Below, in pieces: positions 1 to 5,418 of a DNA stretch of 14,756 nucleotides. Both the position numbers and the translations under genes were made by a program. Numbering within the stretch: the stretch's first letter is position 1; each line of letters starts with the position of its first letter. The stretch spans positions 1 to 14,756 of the forward strand of contig CANIBQ010000113.1 in the NCBI GenBank assembly GCA_947465645.1, written 5' to 3'. The DNA is from Acidobacteriota bacterium. GTDB taxonomy: Bacteria > Acidobacteriota > Vicinamibacteria > Vicinamibacterales > UBA2999. Below the pieces are notes generated by a model. The model was not told the origin of the DNA and ran no database searches. It saw only the letters and a program-made list of their open reading frames with translations.

Positions 1-674
1 AGCAGCGGCAGGTTGCGATGGATCTGCACCGTCTCGAGGTACTCGAGCAGGCTCGGCCCGTCGAACCAGGGCGTGCGGTCGCTGCCGGTGATGACGTTGT
101 CGCCTTGCAGCGCGCTCATCGGGATGGCGTGCACGGACGCGCCGGTGAGCAGGTCGCTGAAGTCGTCCTGAATCTTCTCGTAGATGTCGCGGTCGAAATC
201 GACCAGGTCCATCTTGTTGATGGCGAGCACGAAATCGTTGATGCCGAGCAGGCGGGCGATGCGCGCGTGGCGCCGCGACTGCGTCAGCACGCCGTTGCGC
301 GCGTCGACCAGCAGGATGGCGACGTCGGCGGTCGAGGCGCCGGTCGCCATGTTGCGCGTGTACTGCTCGTGGCCGGGCGTGTCGGCGAGGATGAACTTGC
401 GCCGCGCCGTCGCGAAGTAGCGGTAGGCGACGTCGATGGTGATCCCCTGCTCGCGCTCGGCCTTGAGGCCGTCGGTGAAGAGCGAAAAGTCGATCGGGCC
501 GGCGCTCCGGTTCTTCGACGCCTTTTCGACAGCGTGGAGCTGGTCGTCGTAGACCGACTGCGAGTCGTAGAGGAGTCGCCCGATCAGCGTGCTCTTGCCA
601 TCGTCAACGCTGCCGGCCGTGCAGATGCGCAGCAGGCCGCTGTTGGTGGCGAGGACGCCGGTGTCGACCGCCAT
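1..674 (-). CDS. cysN: Sulfate adenylyltransferase subunit 1 (CysN), GTPase subunit, 3' end cut off by window edge
   Basis: GTPase subunit of the heterodimeric ATP sulfurylase, which couples GTP hydrolysis to the formation of APS from sulfate and ATP in the cytoplasm. The first 224 residues are visible, reading [20 protein letters not shown] at the N-terminus. They contain the P-loop GSVDDGKST (about residues 21-29), the G3 motif DTPGH, the G4 motif NKMD and the switch segment [15 protein letters not shown], which is typical of CysN within the EF-Tu-like GTPases. The ATG overlaps the cysD stop by one base (TGATG), so the two genes are translationally coupled. The beta-barrel domains, and any CysC (APS kinase) fusion, would lie beyond the left edge and cannot be judged. 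Identity is secure from the GTPase motifs together with the cysD neighbour. Confidence 0.95.
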   Translation of the reverse strand, partial: MAVDTGVLATNSGLLRICTAGSVDDGKSTLIGRLLYDSQSVYDDQLHAVEKASKNRSAGPIDFSLFTDGLKAEREQGITIDVAYRYFATARRKFILADTPGHEQYTRNMATGASTADVAILLVDARNGVLTQSRRHARIARLLGINDFVLAINKMDLVDFDRDIYEKIQDDFSDLLTGASVHAIPMSALQGDNVITGSDRTPWFDGPSLLEYLETVQIHRNLPL

Positions 675-1612
675 CAGAAATAGCCCTCGCGCTTCTTGAT
701 TTCCATCGAGCCGTCCTGGTCGTGGTCGATGATGCGCAACTGGCGTTCCGAGTGCCGGGTGGCGACGAGCTCTTCGATAATCTTCGGCACCGTGTCGGCG
801 TCCGAGCGGATGGCGCCGGTGCAGGGCGAGCAGCCGAGCGAGCGCATGCGGCTCTTGACCAGCTGCGGCTTCTCGCCCGGCATCGTCACGACAAACGGCT
901 GCTCCTGGACGATCAGCGAATTGCCGCGGACGATGACCTCGCGCTCTTTCGCGAAGTAGAGCGGCACGATCGGGATCTGCTCGACGTGGATGTACTGCCA
1001 GACGTCGATCTCGGTCCAGTTGGAGAGCGGGAAGACGCGGATGCTTTCGCCGGGGCTGATCTTCGCGTTGAGCAGGTTCCAGAGCTCCGGGCGCTGCCGC
1101 TTCGGGTCCCACTGGCCGTTCGGGTCGCGCACCGAGAAGATGCGCTCCTTGGCGCGCGAGCGTTCCTCGTCTCGGCGCGCGCCGCCGAGCGCGGCGTCAA
1201 AGTTGCCAGCCTGCAGCGCGTCGAGGAGCGACTTGGTCTTCAGCAGGCCGCAGCAGCGCTGGGTGCCGACCTTGAACGGCTGCGTGCCGTCGGCGATCGC
1301 TTCCTCGTTGGTGTGGACGATCAGGCGCGCGCCGACAGACCTGGCCATCTCGTCGCGGAACTCGATCATCTCGCGGAACTTGTAGGTCGTGTCGACGTGG
1401 AGGAGCGGAAACGGGATCGGTCCCGGGAAGAACGCCTTCTGCGCCAGGCGCAGCATCACCGATGAGTCCTTGCCGATCGAATAGAGCATGACCGGCCGTT
1501 CGAACTCGGCCACCACCTCGCGCAGGATGTGGATGCTCTCGGCCTCGAGGGCGCGGAGGTGGTCGAGCGTCGGCACGGTCGGGGCGTTCGATTCCATGAG
1601 TACTGACGACAT
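674..1612 (-). CDS. cysD: Sulfate adenylyltransferase subunit 2 (CysD)
   Basis: Catalytic subunit of ATP sulfurylase; with CysN it makes adenosine 5'-phosphosulfate from sulfate and ATP, the entry step of sulfate assimilation. The PP-loop of the ATP-pyrophosphatase family is seen as [14 protein letters not shown], followed by [50 protein letters not shown] and the C-terminal [11 protein letters not shown]...KKREGYF, all CysD hallmarks. The length is 312 residues from the ATG at 1612, close to the roughly 300 usual for the family. An ATG at 1597 (307 residues) is equally possible. The frame is open up to a GTG at 1654, but that segment lies inside the structured leader and looks non-coding. 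No strong Shine-Dalgarno precedes either start. Expression is probably controlled by the cysteine-codon leader and terminator upstream (1697-1843). Confidence 0.95.
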   Translation of the reverse strand: MSSVLMESNAPTVPTLDHLRALEAESIHILREVVAEFERPVMLYSIGKDSSVMLRLAQKAFFPGPIPFPLLHVDTTYKFREMIEFRDEMARSVGARLIVHTNEEAIADGTQPFKVGTQRCCGLLKTKSLLDALQAGNFDAALGGARRDEERSRAKERIFSVRDPNGQWDPKRQRPELWNLLNAKISPGESIRVFPLSNWTEIDVWQYIHVEQIPIVPLYFAKEREVIVRGNSLIVQEQPFVVTMPGEKPQLVKSRMRSLGCSPCTGAIRSDADTVPKIIEELVATRHSERQLRIIDHDQDGSMEIKKREGYF

Positions 1613-1634
1613 TTTCTGTTTGGACCGCCGCGGG

Positions 1635-1688
1635 GGATCTTTCGATCCGCCCACCCTATTTCCGGTTGCGGACCTTGCAGGTCCGCAA
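1635..1688 (-). other. Two further leader hairpins between the terminator and cysD
   Basis: A perfect 9-bp stem, TTGCGGACC with loop TGCAA and GGTCCGCAA (1688-1666), directly follows the T-tract of the leader terminator. A second hairpin, GGATC-GAAA-GATCC (1648-1635), has a GNRA-type tetraloop and ends 22 nt before the ATG at 1612. Both are visible on the minus-strand RNA of the cysD 5' UTR. They could stabilise the message, mask the ribosome binding region or belong to the attenuator. No known riboswitch consensus was recognised. Confidence 0.45.
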
Positions 1689-1720
1689 ACACAAAAGCCC
1701 GGGGATTTCGGTCCCCGGGC
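1686..1720 (-). terminator. Intrinsic terminator in the cysD leader
   Basis: A perfect 9-bp stem GCCCGGGGA / TCCCCGGGC with loop CCGAAA (1720 down to 1697 on the minus strand) is followed by TTTTGTGTTTG (1696-1686). The T-rich side exists only on the minus strand; on the plus strand the stem is followed by TCTTCGATC. The next gene upstream is divergent, so no minus-strand gene needs terminating here. This hairpin therefore most likely conditions read-through into cysD. Confidence 0.7.
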
Positions 1721-1800
1721 TCTTCGATCTCGTTGGTGTTGCGGGAGTTAGTCCGTTACCCCAACAGCGCGATCGGCAAGCGCGGAGACCCTGGGGGTCT
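1697..1800 (-). promoter_or_regulatory. Candidate cysteine-responsive transcription attenuator of cysDN
   Basis: Three mutually exclusive structures can be drawn on the minus-strand RNA. (1) A hairpin of AGACCC (1800-1795), loop CCA and GGGTCT (1791-1786), which begins 5 nt after the last Cys codon of the leader ORF. (2) An antiterminator pairing 1790-1780 (GGUCUCCGCGC) with 1720-1710 (GCCCGGGGACC): ten of eleven positions pair, including one G-U, with one C-C mismatch. (3) A terminator of 1720-1712 with 1705-1697. A ribosome stalled on the Cys codons would mask the 5' arm of hairpin 1, free 1790-1780 and favour the antiterminator. Fast translation would let hairpin 1 and then the terminator form. 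The pairings are read directly from the sequence; the mechanism is inference, and GC-rich sequence makes chance pairing easier. Confidence 0.55.
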
Positions 1801-1843
1801 TCGTACAACAACACGCGCACGGACAGCAGCTGGTGGTGATCAC
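1748..1843 (-). CDS. Putative cysteine-rich leader peptide of the cysDN operon
   Basis: A 31-codon ORF starting with GTG and ending in TAA. Codons 5-13 read SCCPCACCC, so six of the eight codons 6-13 are Cys (TGC TGT CCG TGC GCG TGT TGT TGT, positions 1805-1828). It lies upstream of cysD in the same direction, and an intrinsic terminator follows 28 nt after its stop. The layout is that of a regulatory leader peptide whose translation reports charged tRNA-Cys. Known parallel: mycobacterial sulfur operons carry short, often leaderless ORFs with polycysteine tracts that act as cysteine attenuators. The start is uncertain: GTG is the only usual start between an upstream in-frame TAG and the Cys run. 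A purine-rich AAGGGA lies 13 nt before it, or the transcript may be essentially leaderless if the promoter at 1853-1882 is used. Too short for standard gene callers; function is inferred. Confidence 0.6.
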   Translation of the reverse strand: MITTSCCPCACCCTKTPRVSALADRAVGVTD

Positions 1844-1852
1844 GGACCATGA

Positions 1853-1882
1853 ATTGTCCCTTGCGGTTGCCGGCTAAGTCAA
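1853..1882 (-). promoter_or_regulatory. Candidate sigma-70-type promoter for the cysDN leader
   Basis: On the minus strand TTGACT (1882-1877, 5 of 6 matches to the -35 consensus) is separated by 18 nt from GACAAT (1858-1853, 4 of 6 matches to the -10 consensus). Transcription would start near 1847, four or five nt before the GTG of the Cys-rich leader ORF, making that ORF effectively leaderless. The site lies in the divergent region shared with the lipoprotein gene. The consensus is weak, so this is a candidate only. Confidence 0.4.
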
Positions 1883-1910
1883 ATTGGGGCGTGAGTTACG
1901 ATGCACTGAC

Positions 1911-2447
1911 ATGCAGCGAAGGATTTGGATGGCGGTGGCCTGCCTCGCGGCAGCCTGTGGCGGTGGCACACCCGCGGCTCCCCCGGCGAACACCGCCAGC
2001 GCCCCGGCGAGCTCAGCCGAGCGGCCGATCCGGCGTCCTTCGCCACAGATCGAGACGACATCCGATGTCAGCGGGGTGAGCGCCAACGGGGGGATCGCTC
2101 GCCTGACCGTTCGCGTAACCCTGCCGCCAGACCTGCACGTGCAGGCCAACAAGCCCCGCGACCCTGCGCTCATTCCGACGGAACTCACGGTCGCCGCGCC
2201 CGCGGGCTTTACCGTCGTCGACATCACGTATCCGGAGCCGGTCGATTTCAACCAGGCTGGCGCGTCGCAGCCGCTTGCCGTCTACCCGAACGTCTTCGAT
2301 ATCGTTGTGCGATTGCAGGTCCCGTCCGGGGCCGGGGCCACCACGCCTGTCGCCGGGTCGCTGCGCTATCAGGCCTGCAACGACGTGCTCTGCTTTGCGC
2401 CGGCCAACGCCGTGGCGAGCTGGCTCCTGACGATTCCGGGCGCCTGA
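1911..2447 (+). CDS. Lipoprotein with DsbD N-terminal (thiol:disulfide interchange)-like domain
   Basis: A 178-residue exported protein. The N-terminus MQRRIWMAVACLAAACGGG is a lipoprotein-type signal with Cys16 as likely lipidated residue, followed by an Ala/Pro-rich linker. Residues from about 50 to the end (GGIARLTVRVTLPPDLHVQA, YPEPVDFNQAG, LRYQACNDVLCFAPA) resemble the periplasmic alpha domain of DsbD. In the last motif the pair C-N-D-V-L-C corresponds to the DsbD-alpha redox cysteines, with four residues between them rather than five as in E. coli. No membrane domain or thioredoxin domain follows, so it is a stand-alone domain that could pass electrons or bind thiols in the periplasm. 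I chose ATG 1911 over an upstream TTG at 1884 because it places the signal peptide at the N-terminus; no clear Shine-Dalgarno is visible. The stop is 1 nt before the Rrf2 gene, suggesting coupling. Confidence 0.75.
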   Translation: MQRRIWMAVACLAAACGGGTPAAPPANTASAPASSAERPIRRPSPQIETTSDVSGVSANGGIARLTVRVTLPPDLHVQANKPRDPALIPTELTVAAPAGFTVVDITYPEPVDFNQAGASQPLAVYPNVFDIVVRLQVPSGAGATTPVAGSLRYQACNDVLCFAPANAVASWLLTIPGA

Positions 2448-2448
2448 C

Positions 2449-2892
2449 GTGCTGACAAAGAAATCGAAGTACGGGCTGAAGGCTGTGCTCTATCTCGCGG
2501 CGCAGGATGCGGGGCGTGGCCCGGTGCTCGTCTCGGAGCTCGCGGAGAGCCAGCGCATTCCGAAAAAATTTCTCGAGAGCATCCTGCTCGATCTCAAGCG
2601 CTTCGGCCTGCTCCAGAGCAAGAAGGGAAAGGGCGGCGGCTACTTTCTCAGCCGCCCGCCCGAGCAGGTCACCGTCGGCCAGGTGGTGCGCGCGCTCGGC
2701 GGGCCGCTTGCGCTGGTCCCCTGCGTGAGCCAGACCGCCTACGCACGTTGCGAAGAATGCGTCGATGAAGAGACGTGCGGCGTCCGCAAGGCGATGAAGG
2801 AAGTGCGTGACGCCACTGCGCAAATACTTGATAACACAACGCTTGCTGGTCTGAACGCCCTGTCGTCAACTAAATCAGCCATTAATCTATAG
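2449..2892 (+). CDS. Rrf2 family transcriptional regulator with four-cysteine motif
   Basis: A 147-residue winged-helix regulator of the Rrf2 family (IscR, NsrR, CymR). The N-terminus MLTKKSKYGLKAVLYLA and the recognition segment IPKKFLESILLDLKRFGLL followed by SKKGKGGGYFLSRPP are diagnostic. Cysteines at 92, 101, 104 and 110 (PCVSQTAYARCEECVDEETC) occupy the region where IscR and NsrR bind their Fe-S cluster, so it probably senses Fe-S status, redox state or a thiol; CymR itself lacks such a cluster. It starts with GTG one base after the lipoprotein stop. With cysDN divergent and a TSUP transporter downstream, a role in controlling sulfur or cysteine genes is likely but inferred. An inverted repeat covers its stop codon and may be its operator. 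The downstream gap to the transporter is 39 nt. Confidence 0.9.
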   Translation: MLTKKSKYGLKAVLYLAAQDAGRGPVLVSELAESQRIPKKFLESILLDLKRFGLLQSKKGKGGGYFLSRPPEQVTVGQVVRALGGPLALVPCVSQTAYARCEECVDEETCGVRKAMKEVRDATAQILDNTTLAGLNALSSTKSAINL

Positions 2893-2905
2893 TCTCGGTA
2901 GACTA
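2890..2905. promoter_or_regulatory. Inverted repeat TAGTCT-N4-AGACTA, candidate Rrf2 operator
   Basis: A perfect 6-bp inverted repeat with a 4-nt CGGT spacer. It begins at the stop codon of the Rrf2 gene and lies 27 nt before the start of the TSUP transporter. Rrf2 proteins bind palindromic AT-richer sites, and the surroundings (2881-2910) are unusually AT-rich for this window. It could be an operator or a weak RNA hairpin. No second copy was found in the cysD or lipoprotein upstream regions. Confidence 0.4.
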
Positions 2906-2931
2906 ATCGGGTTATTCTCGCCCGGTTCGTC

Positions 2932-3822
2932 ATGGCCGACCCTCATCTCATAGCGCTGGTTGGGATCACCCTGCTGGCGGCGATCGTCAACGGTGCCCTT
3001 GGTTACGGGTTCTCGTCGATCACCGTGCCGGTGGCACTGCTGTTCATGGCGAACCGCGTCCTCAATCCGGCCCTCGTGCTGATCGAGGTTGTGCTCAACG
3101 CCTACGTCCTCTGGAATAACCGCGACGCCTTCTCGACCACGTGGCGGCGTGTCATGCCGATGGTCATCGGCCTGGTGCCGGGCGTCATCATCGGCACGGC
3201 GATCGTCGCGCAGGTGAATCCTGGCTGGCTCCGCTTCAACACGTTCCTGATCCTGCTGCCGCTGATCCTGCTGCAGGCAGCGGGATACCGGCGGCCGATT
3301 AAGTCCGAGCGGCCGGCGCTGCTCGTCTTTGGCGGCGGCCTCGGCGTGCTCTACTCGGTGACGACGATCTCCGGGCCGCCCCTGGCGATCATGCTGAACA
3401 ACCAGGGGCTGGCGAAGAAGGACTTCCGCGCCGCCCTCGGCGTCGTCCGGCTCGCCGAGTCGTCGATGACGGCGGTCGCCTATGCCTACGCGGGCCTGTT
3501 CACGATGCAGAGCATCGAGCTCATTCCGTGGATCGTGCCGAGCATCATGATTGGCGTGCCGATCGGCGCCTTCCTGATCCGCCATGTCAACTCCGAGACG
3601 TTCCGGCGCGTCTGCATGAGTTTCGACGCGTGGATTGTCGCGTTCGGCGTCTCACGTCTCCTGCAGGAACTCGGTCTCGTCGCCGGCCCTGCGGCGTACG
3701 CCGTGCTTGTCGCCACAGCGTTGTTCGATACCTGGCTCCTGTACCGCTTCTTCCACGCACCGATCAGCGCCGAGGCCGCGCCTGGCGAGCCGGCCATCGA
3801 CGCGACCCGCACCGTGCCATGA
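2932..3822 (+). CDS. TSUP family (TauE/SafE) inner-membrane transporter
   Basis: A 296-residue polytopic membrane protein of the sulfite/organosulfonate exporter-like TSUP family, of usual length. It shows the two family repeats: an N-terminal GALGYGFSSITVPVALL (about residues 22-38) and a second-half VTTISGPPLAIMLNNQGL (about 143-160), with eight or so hydrophobic segments between and around them. Characterised relatives move sulfite, sulfoacetate, sulfate/thiosulfate or other small anions; substrate and direction cannot be read from sequence. Between an Rrf2 regulator and a porin, and divergent from cysDN, a sulfur oxyanion is the best guess. Its stop overlaps the start of the porin gene (ATGA), indicating co-translation. 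The ATG at 2932 has no strong Shine-Dalgarno; it sits 39 nt after the regulator. Confidence 0.88.
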   Translation: MADPHLIALVGITLLAAIVNGALGYGFSSITVPVALLFMANRVLNPALVLIEVVLNAYVLWNNRDAFSTTWRRVMPMVIGLVPGVIIGTAIVAQVNPGWLRFNTFLILLPLILLQAAGYRRPIKSERPALLVFGGGLGVLYSVTTISGPPLAIMLNNQGLAKKDFRAALGVVRLAESSMTAVAYAYAGLFTMQSIELIPWIVPSIMIGVPIGAFLIRHVNSETFRRVCMSFDAWIVAFGVSRLLQELGLVAGPAAYAVLVATALFDTWLLYRFFHAPISAEAAPGEPAIDATRTVP

Positions 3823-5078
3823 CGCCTCACCCGTTCCGCATCAGATCGCTGGCGGCGGCGTTGGCGGTGACCGCCATCGCCAGCAGCGTGGCCGCGCAGA
3901 ACGCCGCACCGGCGGCGACGCCCGCCCCGCCCGTGACCGCCGGCTTCCAGGACGGTTTCTTCGTGCAGACCGCCAACGGCGACAACCGGCTGCTGTTCGG
4001 GCTGGTCCTGCAGACCGACGGCCGGTTCTCGACCGACGAGCCGACGCCGATCACCAACACCCTCGTGCTACGCAAAGTGCGCCCGACCTTCTCCGGCCGG
4101 GTCGCCCGGTATTTCGACTTCAAGGTGATGCCGGACTTCGGCAACGGCACGGCGGCGATCCTTGACGCGTACTTCGATATCCGGTTCTCGCCGAAATTCC
4201 GCGTGCGGAGCGGCAAGGACAAGACGCCGGTCGGCTACGAGCTGCTGATCGGCGATGGGTTTGTCCTGCTTCCGGAGCGGTCGCTTGCCTCTGGCCTGGT
4301 GCCGAACCGGGATGTCGGCATTGCGGCGCAGGGTGACCTGAGCCCGACGTTCTTCTACGCCGCCGGCGTGTTCAATGGCGTCCCCGACGGGGCGAGCTCG
4401 GCCACCGATGTTGATACCAACAACGGGAAAGACGTGGCCGGGCGAATCGTCGTGCAGCCGTTCCGGAGATCGGCCAACAACACCGGCGCCCTGAGCGGCC
4501 TTGGCTTCCAGCTTGGCGGGTCAACCGGGAAACAGACCGGAGCCCTGCCATCGTTCAGAACATCGGTCGGCCAGACCTGGTTCTCGTATGCGACCGGCGC
4601 CACCGCGAATGGCAGACGCACGCGGGTCACGCCGGCGTTCTTCTACTACTACAAGGCGTTCGGCCTGTTCGGCGAGTACGTCCGATCGACACAGAATGTG
4701 ACACGCGCGACGGCGACGCGCGAGTTCACCAACACCGGCTGGGACGTGACCGCGTCGTTCCTGCTGACGGGCGAAACGGCCGGCACTGGCTACACGCGAC
4801 CGCGGAACCCGTTCGAGCCGCCAGCGGGAAAGTGGGGCGCACTCCAGTTCGTCACGCGTTACTCGACGGTCAACCTTGACGACGAGATCGTCTCGTCGGC
4901 GTTTGCGGCCGCACGAGCCGCCGACACCGCGACGCAGTTCACCGTCGGCGTCAACTGGTACCCGGTCGCCTACGTGAAGTACTACGCGACTTACGAGCGC
5001 ACGGCGTTCGACGGCGGCGTGGCTCCGGCCCGCCCCGTTGAGAACGTCATCCTGTTTCGCATCCAGCTCGGTTTCTGA
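3819..5078 (+). CDS. OprO/OprP-type outer-membrane porin
   Basis: A 419-residue predicted outer-membrane beta-barrel of the phosphate-selective porin O/P family. MTPHPFRIRSLAAALAVTAI plus SSVAAQ forms a Sec signal peptide with likely cleavage after Ala26. The family signature is visible in YFDFKVMPDFGNGTAAILDAYFDIRF, RSGKDKTPVGYELL, PERSLASGLVPNRDVG and FYAAGVFNG, and the protein ends in an aromatic beta strand (ILFRIQLGF) as expected for BAM-assembled barrels. The frame is open upstream to 3528, but the ATG at 3819 is chosen because it overlaps the transporter stop (ATGA) and starts the signal peptide. Family members favour anions such as phosphate and polyphosphate. Coupling to a TSUP carrier near cysDN suggests a sulfur-anion route across the outer membrane, which is inference. 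Confidence 0.88.
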   Translation: MTPHPFRIRSLAAALAVTAIASSVAAQNAAPAATPAPPVTAGFQDGFFVQTANGDNRLLFGLVLQTDGRFSTDEPTPITNTLVLRKVRPTFSGRVARYFDFKVMPDFGNGTAAILDAYFDIRFSPKFRVRSGKDKTPVGYELLIGDGFVLLPERSLASGLVPNRDVGIAAQGDLSPTFFYAAGVFNGVPDGASSATDVDTNNGKDVAGRIVVQPFRRSANNTGALSGLGFQLGGSTGKQTGALPSFRTSVGQTWFSYATGATANGRRTRVTPAFFYYYKAFGLFGEYVRSTQNVTRATATREFTNTGWDVTASFLLTGETAGTGYTRPRNPFEPPAGKWGALQFVTRYSTVNLDDEIVSSAFAAARAADTATQFTVGVNWYPVAYVKYYATYERTAFDGGVAPARPVENVILFRIQLGF

Positions 5079-5139
5079 GGCACAGGAGGCCACCTGGGCC
5101 CCGCTCCAAGTTCAATAGCCCGGATCCGCGAAACCAAGA

Positions 5140-5174
5140 AACCGGGCGTTGCCCCCGGTTCCGTTAAGCACTTT
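5140..5174 (+). terminator. Hairpin after porin gene, probable terminator
   Basis: The stem AACCGGG / CCCGGTT (5140-5146 with 5154-5160, 7-nt loop) lies 62 nt after the porin stop. The following CCGTTAAGCACTTT is only moderately T-rich. On the opposite strand the stem is followed by TCTTGGTTTC. It is plausible as the end of the sulfur-locus transcript, but less convincing than the terminator at 8462. Confidence 0.45.
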
Positions 5175-5388
5175 CCTCGAATTACCGAGAAATTTCTGAA
5201 GAACACGGCTGGATCGGGTCTTGCTCAAGTGCCTCCGCTATCCCTGCGGAGTGCGGCCCCCTCGCAGGCACCAAAGCTTTCGGATTCCGTCGGGCTGCGC
5301 GTTTATTTCGGGTTGTGATATTTTCTCGCGGGCGATCCGTCGCTCCCGCTCTCATTCGGTCGTTTCATTCGTTCGTCAGTTCGTTCGT

Positions 5389-5411
5389 GCGATCACAACG
5401 GAACTAGGAGG
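5389..5411 (+). promoter_or_regulatory. Conserved pre-start element and RBS, receptor copy 1
   Basis: GCGATCACAACGGAACTAGG followed by AGG, directly before the ATG at 5419, closely matches 11776-11800 upstream of the second receptor (GCGATTACAAGTGGAACTTA followed by GGAGG). The rest of the two leaders is largely dissimilar, so the shared block marks common ancestry of the two genes or selection on translation initiation. Confidence 0.55.
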
Positions 5412-5418
5412 TTAGTCG

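Larger units (their letters stand above)
5079..5418 (+). promoter_or_regulatory. Intergenic leader of the first TonB-dependent receptor
   Basis: 340 nt with no convincing ORF. After the porin terminator there is a hairpin CTCCGC-N7-GCGGAG (5233-5251), enclosed by GTGCCT (5230-5235) and its complement AGGCAC (5266-5271), an arrangement that allows alternative folds. TGATATTTT at 5316-5324 resembles an extended -10 element, without a good -35. TTCGTTCGT occurs twice with a 12-nt period (5368-5376, 5380-5388). A strong Shine-Dalgarno AGGAGG at 5406-5411 lies 7 nt before the receptor ATG. Promoter assignment is weak; the ribosome binding site is clear. Confidence 0.4.

Noticed and set aside
18..683. 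221-codon plus-strand ORF at the left edge
   Set aside because: Opposite strand of cysN, whose GTPase motifs are unmistakable on the minus strand.
722..1465. 247-codon plus-strand ORF
   Set aside because: Antisense shadow of cysD; composition is Arg/Asp/Leu-rich with no motif.
1656..1850. 64-codon minus-strand ORF from ATG 1850 across the cysD leader (contains ACRSRCWG), with AAGGGA in Shine-Dalgarno position
   Set aside because: It runs straight through the terminator stem and later hairpins, which a translated ORF would disrupt. The overlapping frame with six clustered Cys codons and a stop before the terminator explains the region better. Kept only as an alternative leader reading.
1635..1850. 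SAM, cobalamin or other known riboswitch in the cysD leader
   Set aside because: No recognisable consensus core (no S-box or B12-box-like segment). The hairpin order together with the Cys codons fits peptide-mediated attenuation better.
5221..5415. 64-codon ORF in the receptor leader
   Set aside because: Starts from TTG, covers repeats and the Shine-Dalgarno of the receptor, and has no protein-like features.
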